DNA of 64,000 bases from Hungatella hathewayi WAL-18680 (GCF_000235505.1 NZ_JH379031.1:1-64000), one strand, 5' to 3'; shown: positions 52,276 to 62,009, counted from the stretch's first letter. Notes: generated by a model not told the origin, from the sequence alone. Made by a program: numbers and translations.

Positions 52276-53874
52276 TTATCCTGCAAATATAATGCCATCA
52301 AAGCAGTCATCTATACTCGTTCCATCTATCTCCTGTGGCCAATCTCTCTTCACGTACACACGGTATATGGTTTCGTCCCCGGATTTTAAGTCCACCCAGG
52401 TCTCACCATCCGTAGCAAATAGTTTCACCACCGTTCCAGCAGGAATTACACATGCCTCATCCATGTTCTTCCCTGAAAATGCCGGAACATCCAGCTTAGC
52501 CGTGAGTTCACGGGTTTCCGACATATGATAAGTTTCCTCAAGCACCTCCGGCATTCCATCGGCTCCGACACGGTAAGTTCTCTCCGCGTTGTAAGTGGAA
52601 AGTAAATCCAACCTGCTGGAGAGACGGAAACACTCCACATCGACCGGAACCTGTTCATAAAAACTTCCATATTCAAAATATCCTTTATATACCGGGTCTG
52701 CCTGATTCAAATCAACCACATGTAAAATCCGATAATCGTTATCACTCTTTGATTCCAAGTAAAGGAACTGCTGTCCGTTTTCCTTTTGTATCAGATAGGA
52801 AGCGGAACATCCATACTCTACATCTACGCTCACTTCAGAATCATCCAGATAAATATGTACCGTGTTGTTATACGTTTCGTTTTCTAACACATTTTCCAGC
52901 CTTAACGCTTTTCTCATTCCACCCACATTTACATAAGTTGTCTCATATGCCGCAACCGGAATCACCCGGTTTTCATTTGCAAACAGGCGTTCCGCAAACA
53001 TTTCCTCATTTCCATTATAAGGGAGCTTCACCGACAAACTTCCGGCTGCATAAGGGGCGATATCATATTGCATGAAATACACCGTGATTCCATCCGGCTC
53101 CACCGACCAGGTCAGTTTTGGCTGATAACCGTCCTTCTCCTGCTCAAACACCTCATCCTTCACAGTCTCCTCGTAGCCTTCGAAAAACATTTCCTTTTCA
53201 TATGTTTCATTTAACGTCTGAAGAATTTTCTCATACAATGCATTCCGATCCGAAATCACATCGTCCAAAGACAGTTCCTGACCCGTAGCCACGTTGTAAT
53301 TATAGCAGGATATTCCATAACCGCCATGCGCCCCGCCTGTATAAGAATAGAGACCGGTCCGAATGCTGAGGACATCTTCATCTGCCCGCATAATCATAAC
53401 ATCCGCGTCCTCTTCATAGGGAAGCGTGCCACCATATTCGCGCAGTTCTTTTGCCCCTTCTTCATCTTCTTTTATTGACTGCTCTACCATGTTTTTTATC
53501 TCTTTATTCCAGGAGTTTATCAGTGCAGTCATTTGCTCATTTTTGTTATCACCCAGTTCAATCTGTGGATACTGGCCGCTGACAAGGATGAAACCGTCAT
53601 CTGCTGAAATTGTCCGGTACTCTGTTTTTATCACGGGAAAAATCGGCTCTGTCTGCTGCTGTTTTTCGTCTCCGGCGGGTGAAGTACTTTCTGCCGTTTC
53701 TGTCTCCGTATCAGATGTTACATCCACTTCCGCCGTGGTTTCTGCCTCTATTTTAGCAGACGTCTCTTCCGGCAAAGCTGGCGTTGCCGCTTTTTTGCTG
53801 CTTGAACATGCAGTCAATGCATATACGGATGTTATCATAAGCGCAGTTATGATTATCATTTTTTTCTTCATCAT
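52276..53874 (-). CDS. Lipoprotein with DUF4163/DUF3298 (RsiV-like) domain
   Basis: A 532-residue protein: lipobox LTAC (Cys about 23), a Thr/Glu-rich linker, then a DUF4163 region (about 85-200) and a DUF3298/RsiV-like segment with YTGGAHGGYG and ATGQELSLDDVI. A C-terminal part of about 230 residues is not recognised. RsiV-type domains bind lysozyme in anti-sigma factors. Without a membrane-anchored sigma partner this one may be a free surface sensor or binder. Confidence 0.82.
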   Translation of the reverse strand: MMKKKMIIITALMITSVYALTACSSSKKAATPALPEETSAKIEAETTAEVDVTSDTETETAESTSPAGDEKQQQTEPIFPVIKTEYRTISADDGFILVSGQYPQIELGDNKNEQMTALINSWNKEIKNMVEQSIKEDEEGAKELREYGGTLPYEEDADVMIMRADEDVLSIRTGLYSYTGGAHGGYGISCYNYNVATGQELSLDDVISDRNALYEKILQTLNETYEKEMFFEGYEETVKDEVFEQEKDGYQPKLTWSVEPDGITVYFMQYDIAPYAAGSLSVKLPYNGNEEMFAERLFANENRVIPVAAYETTYVNVGGMRKALRLENVLENETYNNTVHIYLDDSEVSVDVEYGCSASYLIQKENGQQFLYLESKSDNDYRILHVVDLNQADPVYKGYFEYGSFYEQVPVDVECFRLSSRLDLLSTYNAERTYRVGADGMPEVLEETYHMSETRELTAKLDVPAFSGKNMDEACVIPAGTVVKLFATDGETWVDLKSGDETIYRVYVKRDWPQEIDGTSIDDCFDGIIFAG

Positions 53875-53919
53875 GTTCCCCCTCCTTTTCTCCCAGTATA
53901 TCTCATTCCCTTGGTTATA

Positions 53920-54738
53920 TCAATGATCTTGGTTTGAGACATGAACGTCCATACTGCCAGACCGGAATCCTTCCAGGTCCAGTGTGATATAGAGGAATCC
54001 CAGGTTTTTCAGATACGTGATAACCTGCTGGCGTTTCTCAAGAACTTCAGGCATAGCTGGCGCATCCATCTCGATTCTGACGATATCTCCGCGGAGACGA
54101 AGACGGATATTGCCGGAAAATGTTTCTCTCAAGTATGCTTCTCCCTGGGCGATTCGTTCCAGAGTTTCATAATTGATTTCTGTGTTGTAGGGCAGTCTCG
54201 TGGCCATACAGGGGGTGGATGGACGGGAGGCCACGGAGATTCCATACTCTGCCGCCAGAGATTTCACTTCTGCCTTGGTGATGTGCAGCTCCGCCAGGGG
54301 ACTGATAATTCCCAGCTCTTTCAGGGCTTTTATGCCTGGGCGGTAGACGTGCATATCGTCCTCATTGGTTCCGTCGATGATGGTGCGAATCCCCTTTGTA
54401 CCGGCAAAATCTTTTAGACTTTGAAATAGATGACGTTTGCATAAATAGCAGCGGTTCACCGGATTATTTCGAATCTCCTCCTGCTCAAGTTCATCCACGG
54501 ATATCACTTTGTGGATTCCTCCAAGCTCTTCGGCAACCTTCATGGCTATCTCTAAGTCACAGGACGGATGGAGTCTGCTGTCAAATGTGACGGCATATAC
54601 GTTTCTGCCGGTTTTGGCCGCTGCATCTGCCGCCACTTTCAGCAGGAGACTGGAGTCTACCCCGCCTGAAAATGCAAGGCAGATATCTTCTTTCGCCAAT
54701 TCCGCCATGGTCTGCTCCAGTGCTTTGCGTTTATCCAT
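53920..54738 (-). CDS. larE: Nickel-pincer cofactor sulfur transferase LarE
   Basis: About 272 residues of the PP-loop ATPase family. SGGVDSSLL (about 25-33) is the adenylation motif. RCYLCKRHLF near 97 includes the Cys that LarE of L. plantarum donates as sacrificial sulfur, and GMA-like STPCMATRLPYN is a second Cys pair. It sulfurates the pyridinium biscarboxylic acid made by LarB. ATG at 54738 is 9 bp from GGAGG. Confidence 0.9.
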   Translation of the reverse strand: MDKRKALEQTMAELAKEDICLAFSGGVDSSLLLKVAADAAAKTGRNVYAVTFDSRLHPSCDLEIAMKVAEELGGIHKVISVDELEQEEIRNNPVNRCYLCKRHLFQSLKDFAGTKGIRTIIDGTNEDDMHVYRPGIKALKELGIISPLAELHITKAEVKSLAAEYGISVASRPSTPCMATRLPYNTEINYETLERIAQGEAYLRETFSGNIRLRLRGDIVRIEMDAPAMPEVLEKRQQVITYLKNLGFLYITLDLEGFRSGSMDVHVSNQDH

Positions 54739-54773
54739 GATATGGTTCCTCCGCGGCATATCGTTCTTTTTGT

Positions 54774-56156
54774 TTATCCATGATACAGCTCCTCCGCGGC
54801 GTGTCTGGCCTCGTGGTAAACCGTCTGGAAATCAAAGTGGTTCTCCCTGCATCGTTTCTGTACACTTTCATATTCAGGGTAATAGTAACGGGCTCCCTTA
54901 TGTTCACATACCTTTACTTCCACGGGACCATAAGCGGTTTCCACCGTTTTTTTCTCTCTGGAAAGTACCGTTCTGGTGACAGGGTAATGACGGATTCCGA
55001 TGGTTGTAGTGTGGGTGATAATGATATCCTCCAGTTTTTCCATATCCGCTTCCCGGCAGAGAACGGACATCTGGTAAGCAGGGCGGTTCTTTTTCATGTA
55101 AATGGGCGTATACCAGACATCTGCTGCCCCGGCTTCCAGAAGAAGTTCCATGGCAAAGCCAAGCATCTCGCCGCTGCAGTCATCAATGTTGGTCTCCATA
55201 ACGTACATGCCTGATTGTTCCGTTTCTTCGGATTCGGTCTCCAGAAGCATGGCCCTCAGGACGTTGGCCTGTTTATATACACGGTTTCCGGCTCCCATGC
55301 CGGTCTTGACCAGCTGGCAGGATTCCGGCAGATTCTCTTTTGTCCGCAGTGCTGCTGCGATGGCAGCGCCTGTTGGGGTTACCATCTCGCCGTCGTTGTC
55401 TGTCAGATGAAGTTTTAAACCGTATGCCGACGCAATGTTGGCGGTAGCCGGCACCGGCACCGGAAGTATGCCATGCTGGCAGTGTACGTGTCCACGGCCC
55501 TCCGACAGTGGCGATACTACAATATCATCCACACCAAGGTTGTCCACCAGAACCGCAACACTGATGATATCTACAATCGAGTCAATGGCTCCTACCTCAT
55601 GAAAATGCACCTGGTCCAGCGGGAGTCCATGAGCCTTTGATTCTGCTTCCGCTACTATCAGGAACATTTTTTTTGCAAGAGTTTTTACGTGGTCATTGGA
55701 TTCCAAGCGGTCAATGATTTCGTATATATCGTTAATATTTCTGTGGATGTGAGGATGAGCGTGGTCATGGCCTTCTTCATGTCCGTGCTCATGCCCGTGG
55801 TCGTGGTCTTCTTCATGTCCGTGCTCATGACTGTGGTCGTGACCTTCTTCATGTCCATGTTCATGCCCGTGGTCGTGGCCTTCTTCATGTCCATGCTCAT
55901 GTCCGTGGTCGTGGCCTTCTTCATGTCCATGCTCATGCTCGTGACCATCTTCCTCCAAATGAACATCAAAGTCATACGCATCCAGTCCACAGACTACCTT
56001 CCGTCCAAAATGCAGATGATACCCATCCACTCCCAGACTTCCCAGCGCCCGCTCCAGCACGTTTCTGTCAGCGCCCAAATCCAGCAGCGCTCCTACTGTC
56101 ATATCTCCGCTAATTCCGGAACTACATTCCAAATACAATACTTTTCCCATAATCAT
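54774..56156 (-). CDS. larC: Nickel insertion protein LarC, single-ORF form with His-rich repeat
   Basis: A 460-residue LarC, which inserts Ni into the pincer cofactor. N-terminal LYLECSSGISGDMTVGALLDLG and a C-terminal part (GMYVMETNIDDCSGEMLGF) match the two halves that are often encoded by a frameshift (larC1/larC2). Here they are one uninterrupted frame. Residues 72-138 are extremely His-rich (12-residue units such as EEGHDHGHEHGH) and should bind nickel or zinc. It overlaps larB by 4 bp (ATGA). Confidence 0.92.
   Translation of the reverse strand: MIMGKVLYLECSSGISGDMTVGALLDLGADRNVLERALGSLGVDGYHLHFGRKVVCGLDAYDFDVHLEEDGHEHEHGHEEGHDHGHEHGHEEGHDHGHEHGHEEGHDHSHEHGHEEDHDHGHEHGHEEGHDHAHPHIHRNINDIYEIIDRLESNDHVKTLAKKMFLIVAEAESKAHGLPLDQVHFHEVGAIDSIVDIISVAVLVDNLGVDDIVVSPLSEGRGHVHCQHGILPVPVPATANIASAYGLKLHLTDNDGEMVTPTGAAIAAALRTKENLPESCQLVKTGMGAGNRVYKQANVLRAMLLETESEETEQSGMYVMETNIDDCSGEMLGFAMELLLEAGAADVWYTPIYMKKNRPAYQMSVLCREADMEKLEDIIITHTTTIGIRHYPVTRTVLSREKKTVETAYGPVEVKVCEHKGARYYYPEYESVQKRCRENHFDFQTVYHEARHAAEELYHG
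55772..55948. repeat. Five 36-bp repeats in larC
   Basis: Five tandem 36-bp copies of about CTTCTTCATGTCCATGCTCA followed by TGTCCGTGGTCGTGGC (copies begin at 55772, 55808, 55844, 55880 and 55916). They encode the His-rich segment of LarC. The units differ at a few positions, so the array is moderately old. Confidence 0.95.
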
Positions 56157-56896
56157 TTCACCGCCAATCGATTTATTTGTGTCGCCAGATATCCGGCGCC
56201 ATATCCGTTATCTATATTTACAACCGAAATCCCGTTAGCACAGGAATTCAACATAGTCAGCAATGCGGACAAACCATGAAAACTGGCCCCATATCCCACC
56301 GAGGTCGGCACCGCCACCACCGGGCAGTCCACCAGTCCGGCCACTACCGTCCCCAGCGCGCCTTCCATCCCGGCCACCGCCACGATACAGTTTGCCTTCA
56401 TCAGCCGTTCTCTCTGCGAGAGCAGCCGGTGAATCCCCGCCACACCCACATCAAAAATCCGATCCACCGTACATCCAAAATACTCCGCCGTCTGCGCGGC
56501 TTCCTCCGCCACCGGAATATCCGCCGTCCCCCCGGTACAGACAGCCACCAGACCGGTTCTCATTTTCCCCTCTTTTTCCACCTTCAATATCCGGGAAATC
56601 GGGTCATACGTCACTTCCGGAACCAGCTTTCTCACCAGCTCATACTGCTCCCCGGACGCCCTGGTCCCCAGCACTTCCCCGTCTCTGTCATAGAATTTCT
56701 TGTATATTTCCGCCAGATAATCATCCGGTTTCCCCTGGCAGAACACCGTCTCCCCAAACCCGGAACGAAGTTTGCGGTGATGGTCCAGCTTTGCATACCC
56801 AAGGTCCTCATACGGAAGGTCCTTAAACAGCTTCTCCGCATCCTCAACATCCAAATCCCCTGCACGCACCTGCTCCAAAAGCGCTCTCACATCCAT
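56153..56896 (-). CDS. larB: Pyridinium-3,5-biscarboxylic acid mononucleotide synthase LarB
   Basis: About 247 residues. The C-terminal half resembles PurE (GALGTVVAGLVDCPVVAVPTSVGYGASFHG, split over about 165-195). LarB carboxylates nicotinic acid adenine dinucleotide, starting the nickel-pincer nucleotide pathway. ATG at 56896 follows GAGAGGAG by 8 bp and lies 2 bp after the ABC ATPase stop. The start at 56935 lacks a ribosome site. Confidence 0.9.
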   Translation of the reverse strand: MDVRALLEQVRAGDLDVEDAEKLFKDLPYEDLGYAKLDHHRKLRSGFGETVFCQGKPDDYLAEIYKKFYDRDGEVLGTRASGEQYELVRKLVPEVTYDPISRILKVEKEGKMRTGLVAVCTGGTADIPVAEEAAQTAEYFGCTVDRIFDVGVAGIHRLLSQRERLMKANCIVAVAGMEGALGTVVAGLVDCPVVAVPTSVGYGASFHGLSALLTMLNSCANGISVVNIDNGYGAGYLATQINRLAVK

Positions 56897-56898
56897 TG

Positions 56899-57510
56899 TC
56901 AGCTCTCCTCTCTCAAATCCTGTATTCTCGTACACACCCGCTTTAACAATTCCTCCGAATGGCTTACCACCAGAAGCCCAATCTCACGCTTCCTGGTCTC
57001 CTCCATCAGAAAATTCCATATCTGGCTCTGGGTAATCAAATCCAGCATCGTGCTGATTTCATCCGCCAGCAAAAACCGGGTCCGCTCCCCCAGCGCCCTG
57101 GCAATGCAGAACCGCTGCAGCTCTCCTCCCGAGAGTTCTCCCGGATACCGGTCCAGCCAGTCCTTTTCAATCCCAAGACTGTCTATCATTCTCTGCTCCA
57201 GCCTGTCGCCTTCCTTCAGAACCTCTCTCATCTTAAGCTTCGGATTCACAGACAGCTCCGGATGCTGCCACACCATCTGTACCGGACAGTATCCCTTGAA
57301 CGAAGACAGCGGAACTCCATCTATATAAACATCCCCTTCATCCGGCTTCACATATCCGGCCAGTATCTTACAGCAGGTAGTCTTCCCGAACCCACTGGGA
57401 GCCGTCAGCCCCAGGCGTTCCCCGCTATCCAGAGTAAGATTCAAATGGTTTAAGATGTTTCGATTCCCATTATCATATTGAAATGAAAGATTTTTCGCTT
57501 CCAGTCTCAT
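56899..57510 (-). CDS. Ni/peptide-type ABC transporter ATPase (second)
   Basis: A compact 203-residue ATPase with Walker A APSGFGKTT, signature LSGGELQRFCIARALG and Walker B FLLADEISTMLD. It is short for the NikE/OppF family (normally 250-320 residues) because the C-terminal part is missing. The ATG at 57510 is 5 bp from GGAGG. It forms the ATPase pair with the next upstream gene. Confidence 0.87.
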   Translation of the reverse strand: MRLEAKNLSFQYDNGNRNILNHLNLTLDSGERLGLTAPSGFGKTTCCKILAGYVKPDEGDVYIDGVPLSSFKGYCPVQMVWQHPELSVNPKLKMREVLKEGDRLEQRMIDSLGIEKDWLDRYPGELSGGELQRFCIARALGERTRFLLADEISTMLDLITQSQIWNFLMEETRKREIGLLVVSHSEELLKRVCTRIQDLREES

Positions 57511-57585
57511 GATTTCCTCCATCTGTTCCTAACTCATTCATCTCACTGCCATGCAGTTCTATCCTTGCACACTCTTCTATCAATC

Positions 57586-58515
57586 TCACGTAGCCCTCCG
57601 ACATCTCACCATACCACCTCTCAAACTTCGATATTCCACATCCTTCAGACATTCCGCCTCACACAGTTCACACCTCGGCCCATAGGGGCACCCTTCCGGC
57701 ATATTCTTACTGAACGGCTGCGTACCGGCCACCGGCTTAAATCCATGCTGCGGCATCGCCTGATACAGCGCCTTCGTATACGGATGCCTGAGACAATCCA
57801 AATCCTCAAAATCGTCCCTCCCAGCCTCCTCCACATTGGTCCCTGCATAGAACACCACAATTCTGTCCGCCGTCTCCAGCGCCAATTCCAAATCATGGGT
57901 TATCAGGAGAACTCCCGCTCCCTCATCCGCAATCTCCCGGAAATGGGACATCACCCGCTTCGCCGCCTCAATATGAAGTCCCGGCGTCGGCTCATCCGCA
58001 ATCACCAGCTTTGGTTTCTCCATCACCGCCGTGGATATCAGAACTCTTCTTATCATACCACCGGAGAGCTCAAATGGATACAGATTTTCCGTTTCCTCTC
58101 CCAGTCCATAACGTCCCAGCACCTCCCGGCACCGTTTCCTGCTCGTTTCATCACGTTTCCCGCCACACACCTGCGCCCCCGCCTTCATAAGCGGGTCCAG
58201 ATAGGACACACTCTGGGGAACCAGAACAATCTCGTGCCCCCGCAGCGCCTTCAATCTCTTTTGTGTAAGACTCTCCCCACAGTAAGCAATCTCCCCGCCC
58301 CAGGAAGCATTATACGGCAGGATTCCCATCACAGCGTGGGCCAGCAGACTCTTTCCCGAACCGCTGGAACCCACAACCGCCACCATTTCCCCCTCATGAA
58401 CCGTCACACTCAAATCCCGGATGGCCGCAAAGCTCACCTGCCGGAAGCCCCGCTCATACTGGGTAAATGACACCGTCAAATGTTCCACCGACAACACTGT
58501 TTTTCTCTCATCCAT
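57586..58515 (-). CDS. Ni/peptide-type ABC transporter ATPase (first)
   Basis: A 309-residue ATPase with Walker A GSSGSGKSL, signature LSGGMIRRVLISTAV, where Met-Ile-Arg replaces Gln-Gln-Arg, and Walker B LVIADEPTPGLH. The oligopeptide-family C-terminus ends in CPYGPRCELCEAECL, a Cys-rich pattern common in Opp/Dpp/Nik ATPases. GGAG directly before ATG. It is 12 bp from the NikC-type permease gene. Confidence 0.88.
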   Translation of the reverse strand: MDERKTVLSVEHLTVSFTQYERGFRQVSFAAIRDLSVTVHEGEMVAVVGSSGSGKSLLAHAVMGILPYNASWGGEIAYCGESLTQKRLKALRGHEIVLVPQSVSYLDPLMKAGAQVCGGKRDETSRKRCREVLGRYGLGEETENLYPFELSGGMIRRVLISTAVMEKPKLVIADEPTPGLHIEAAKRVMSHFREIADEGAGVLLITHDLELALETADRIVVFYAGTNVEEAGRDDFEDLDCLRHPYTKALYQAMPQHGFKPVAGTQPFSKNMPEGCPYGPRCELCEAECLKDVEYRSLRGGMVRCRRAT

Positions 58516-58527
58516 CTCCTACTCCTC

Positions 58528-59361
58528 CTACCGGTGCGCCTGTTTCGGGTCAATCAGCCTGCTTAAGTTATCGCCCAGCACATGAAACATCAGCACCACC
58601 AGCACCAGCAAAAGCCCCGGAAACAGCGCCAGCCACCATCTTCCCATCGCCAGATATTTCATACTCTCCGAGAGAATCACCCCGATAGCCGGCTGCTCCG
58701 GCGAAAGTCCAAATCCCAGAAATGTAATGCTGGCCTCATGCAGGATCGCATGGGGAAACAGCAGTATCAATCCCACCAGCAGCTGCGGAATCAAATGGGG
58801 CGTCATATGCTTCATGGCAATCTGAAACCGCCCCATTCCCAGCTTTTCCGCCACCTTTATGTACTGGCTCTCCTTCAACTGAAGCACCTCTCCACGCATC
58901 AGCCTGGCCAGCGATGTCCAGTGAGTCAGGGAAATGCCAACGACAACGCCCCAGAATCCTTTTCCCACTGCAAAAGAAATCAGCACCAACAGTAAAATAT
59001 GGGGAATCCCCATAACCAAATCAATCAGGCCGCTTATCGCCCCATCGACAAACCGTCCCATGGATGCCGCCGCGATTCCCATCAAAAAAGCTACCACCGA
59101 ACTGACTGCCGCTGTCAAAAGCCCCAGCCGAATACTCAGCGAAAGGCCGGTCAGCGTTCTCACAAACATGTCTCTCCCCATCCAGTCCGTACCAAACGGG
59201 TACCGCAGACAGGGCGTCAGATTCTTTCTGGAGAAATCCGTCACCATGGCCTGTTCCTCCAGCAATCCTCCGGCTATTGTAATCCCAGCCAGAATAATCG
59301 CAGAAACTATCATCAGGCATACCATGGATTGGCGCCTGTTTCCTACACGCAATCCCTTCAT
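58528..59361 (-). CDS. Ni/peptide-type ABC permease (NikC/DppC type)
   Basis: A 277-residue permease with an N-terminal extracytoplasmic loop (GTDWMGRDMFVRTLTG, conserved in DppC/NikC) and an EAA region EVLQLKESQYIKVAEKLGM. It overlaps the partner permease by 4 bp (ATGA). GGAGG 8 bp before ATG. Confidence 0.9.
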   Translation of the reverse strand: MKGLRVGNRRQSMVCLMIVSAIILAGITIAGGLLEEQAMVTDFSRKNLTPCLRYPFGTDWMGRDMFVRTLTGLSLSIRLGLLTAAVSSVVAFLMGIAAASMGRFVDGAISGLIDLVMGIPHILLLVLISFAVGKGFWGVVVGISLTHWTSLARLMRGEVLQLKESQYIKVAEKLGMGRFQIAMKHMTPHLIPQLLVGLILLFPHAILHEASITFLGFGLSPEQPAIGVILSESMKYLAMGRWWLALFPGLLLVLVVLMFHVLGDNLSRLIDPKQAHR

Positions 59362-60368
59362 ACCCGTTTCCTCCCTCTGCGAATTCTGGGGTCCAGTACT
59401 CCGTACAGCAGGTTCGCCGTAAGGTTACCGGCAAATACAATCGCCGCGCTGATAACCGTAATTCCCAGCAGCAGCGGCACATCACCGCCCAGCCCCGCCG
59501 TCACCGCCGCCTGTCCCAGACCCGGATAGGAAAATACCTGCTCCACCAGCACGGAACCGCCAAATATCTCACTGACAGACGCAAACTGCAGTGTCATGGC
59601 CGGAAGAATGATATTCCGGATACCGTGCCGCCACACAATACTCCCCGTAGACTCCCCTCTGGCCCTTGCAAACAGGACATAATCACTCTCCATCACCTCA
59701 ATCATCTTTTCCCTGGTGTGCATGGCAATGTTGGATATCCCCGTAATCGACAGCGTGACCGCCGGCAAAATAGCATGGACAATCCTGTCCCCAACCGTGA
59801 CGCCGGACGCCTCCACGCCGATAGGCACACTGAGACCGATGGGCAGAAGTTTCAGCCATACGGCAAATACCATCAGAAGCACCAGCGCCAGCCAGAAGGC
59901 CGGTGTACTGGCCGTGATAAGCGCATAGGCAGATATGACTTTATCCGTCATTCTGCCTTTTTTTACACCTGCTGCAATTCCAAGCCCCAGCCCCACAACG
60001 CCGGACAGTATCCACGCTGATGCCATCAGCCACAGCGAATTCATCAGCTTCACACCGATGACATGGGAGACCGGCTGGCGGTACAGCAGGGAGACACCCA
60101 TGTCTCCCCGTATAAAATCCCCCGCCCAGGACAGGAACCGTTTCGTGGCTGGAACGCCGACTCCCCAGTATTCCCGCAGTTTCTGTATTTGCTCGCTGCT
60201 CATGCTCCCCAGCGCCGCCTGTCCCACGTTGGTCTGAAGCGGGTCAAGCGGAGACATTTCCACAAGGAAAAATGCCGCCATGCTCACCAGCGCCAGAAGG
60301 ACCGCCATTCGTATGAAGTTTTTAGCGATAAACCATGCCATTTCTGTGCGATGCGCCTTATTTTTCAT
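59358..60368 (-). CDS. Ni/peptide-type ABC permease (NikB/DppB type)
   Basis: A 336-residue DppB/NikB-type permease with six membrane segments, the N-terminal KNFIRMAVLLALVSMAAFFLV span and the EAA loop EVMESDYVLFARARGESTGS near 225. It is the first membrane component after the solute-binding protein, 3 bp downstream. Confidence 0.9.
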   Translation of the reverse strand: MKNKAHRTEMAWFIAKNFIRMAVLLALVSMAAFFLVEMSPLDPLQTNVGQAALGSMSSEQIQKLREYWGVGVPATKRFLSWAGDFIRGDMGVSLLYRQPVSHVIGVKLMNSLWLMASAWILSGVVGLGLGIAAGVKKGRMTDKVISAYALITASTPAFWLALVLLMVFAVWLKLLPIGLSVPIGVEASGVTVGDRIVHAILPAVTLSITGISNIAMHTREKMIEVMESDYVLFARARGESTGSIVWRHGIRNIILPAMTLQFASVSEIFGGSVLVEQVFSYPGLGQAAVTAGLGGDVPLLLGITVISAAIVFAGNLTANLLYGVLDPRIRRGRKRV

Positions 60369-60371
60369 GTT

Positions 60372-62009
60372 TTAATTCCAGCTCCACTCATCTACATTAT
60401 TTACAATAGACCATCCGTGACCGTGGGGATGAAGTTTCTGCTCCGCCACCTTTAAGTTGTTTCTTGACCAGTACAGATGGTCGATATTGACCAGCCAAAT
60501 CCATGGGATATCTCCATCCTGCGTGATACCGGTTGTCCCGTCCCACTGGGCTTTCTGCCAAAGCTCATAGGATTCTTCCAAATCACTGCTTGCGAGTGCC
60601 TCATCCATGTACCGGTCCACGGTAGAATTGGCATAGGGAGAATACTCCGCAAGGCCGGTTCCCTCCATGGAATGGTAAATGTTGTAGAGCTCCATAGGAG
60701 TATGCGCCCCCCATCCCCACATCAGCGGTTCTGACTGCGCTCTGTCGTAGGCTTCGTCCCAGCCAACGCCCTCTGTCTTCACATCTATCCCGATTTTCTT
60801 CAGCTGGTTGGAAGTGTCTGCGGCAAGCGCCTGTCGGACAGAATCGCTGGCCGGATACATCAGAGTCATCTCCGCCCGTTTTCCATCCTTCTCCCGGATG
60901 CCGTCCGCTCCGGATACCCATCCAGCTTCCTCCAAAAGCGCGGCGGCCTGTTCCGGATTGTAATCTGTTTTGGCAATGCTGTTATACCACGGCATTTTGT
61001 CGCAGACGCTGTATGCTGGACTTCCATAGCCATTTAATACGTTTTCTATCATCTCATCTCTGTTGATGGCGATGTTGATGGCCCTCCTTACAAGAACATC
61101 GGAGGTAAAATCATTTCCAATCATCATACCTGCATTCTCTGAGGCAGCGGTGGCCGGAAGATTGAATCCACGGTTATCCACCGTCTCAAAGGACAGCAGC
61201 TCGAATCCATCCACAACCTGGTCCGAATAGGAGGCCGCCGTGTAAGCCAAATCCACCTGTCCGGACTGAACCGCCGCGAACGCCGCGTCCTCATCCATGA
61301 ACAAAATTGTCACCTTTTTCATCTTCGGCGCCTCCCCATAATAATCCGGGTTGGCCTCAAAGATCACCTGCTGCCCCTTATCCCACTGTTTCAGCAGATA
61401 CCGGCCGGAGCCGATGGGATGTTCCCCATAATCAGGTCCATAAGCATGCTCCGGCACAATCCCGGCAATCGCCATGGTATACGGCCAGATAGAATACGGA
61501 CGGTTCATCTGAAACTCTACCGTCGTGTCATCAAGGGCTTTCGCTTCCTTCAGCATTGTGAAATCATTAACAGAACTGGTATCCCGCAGTGTGTTGTAGG
61601 TAAATGCCACATCCTCCGCCGTCAGCTTCTCCCCGTCGGAAAATGACACGTCATCCCGGATTTTCACCGTCCATGTCAGTCCATCATCCGTAACTGACAT
61701 ATCGGTAGCCAAATCATAATCAATCTTTAAGTCCGGTGTGGTCACCGTCAATGTGCTCTGAATCAACGGCTCATGCACATGCTCGCCTGCGCCCCAGCCA
61801 TAAGCAGGGTCAAATCCGGCCTCCGGCTCCGAGGTCGGCCCCATCACCACGATGACGTCCTCCCGGTTCCCGGCACTGACACCTGTGGTTTCCTGCAAAT
61901 TTTCATCCGCAGTTGTCTTGTTCGTTCCATTCCCATTGTTTCCACAGCCGGCAGCGAGCATCGCCACGGCCACTATCATCGCCGCATATCCCAATTTTCT
62001 CTTTTTCAT
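60372..62009 (-). CDS. Ni/peptide-type ABC solute-binding lipoprotein
   Basis: A 545-residue family-5 (SBP_bac_5) protein. Lipobox LAAGC (Cys about 22). VMGPTSEPEAGFDPAYGWGAGEHVHEPL near 50-80 matches the first conserved block. The C-terminus carries KLHPHGHGWSIV, a His cluster that could bind metal. The operon with larB, larC and larE indicates nickel as the cargo, perhaps as a complex with a chelator. The peptide-binding branch of the family cannot be excluded. Confidence 0.87.
   Translation of the reverse strand: MKKRKLGYAAMIVAVAMLAAGCGNNGNGTNKTTADENLQETTGVSAGNREDVIVVMGPTSEPEAGFDPAYGWGAGEHVHEPLIQSTLTVTTPDLKIDYDLATDMSVTDDGLTWTVKIRDDVSFSDGEKLTAEDVAFTYNTLRDTSSVNDFTMLKEAKALDDTTVEFQMNRPYSIWPYTMAIAGIVPEHAYGPDYGEHPIGSGRYLLKQWDKGQQVIFEANPDYYGEAPKMKKVTILFMDEDAAFAAVQSGQVDLAYTAASYSDQVVDGFELLSFETVDNRGFNLPATAASENAGMMIGNDFTSDVLVRRAINIAINRDEMIENVLNGYGSPAYSVCDKMPWYNSIAKTDYNPEQAAALLEEAGWVSGADGIREKDGKRAEMTLMYPASDSVRQALAADTSNQLKKIGIDVKTEGVGWDEAYDRAQSEPLMWGWGAHTPMELYNIYHSMEGTGLAEYSPYANSTVDRYMDEALASSDLEESYELWQKAQWDGTTGITQDGDIPWIWLVNIDHLYWSRNNLKVAEQKLHPHGHGWSIVNNVDEWSWN

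Noticed and set aside
54774-56156. Frameshift site in larC
   Set aside because: Both LarC halves are in one frame throughout, so no programmed shift is needed.
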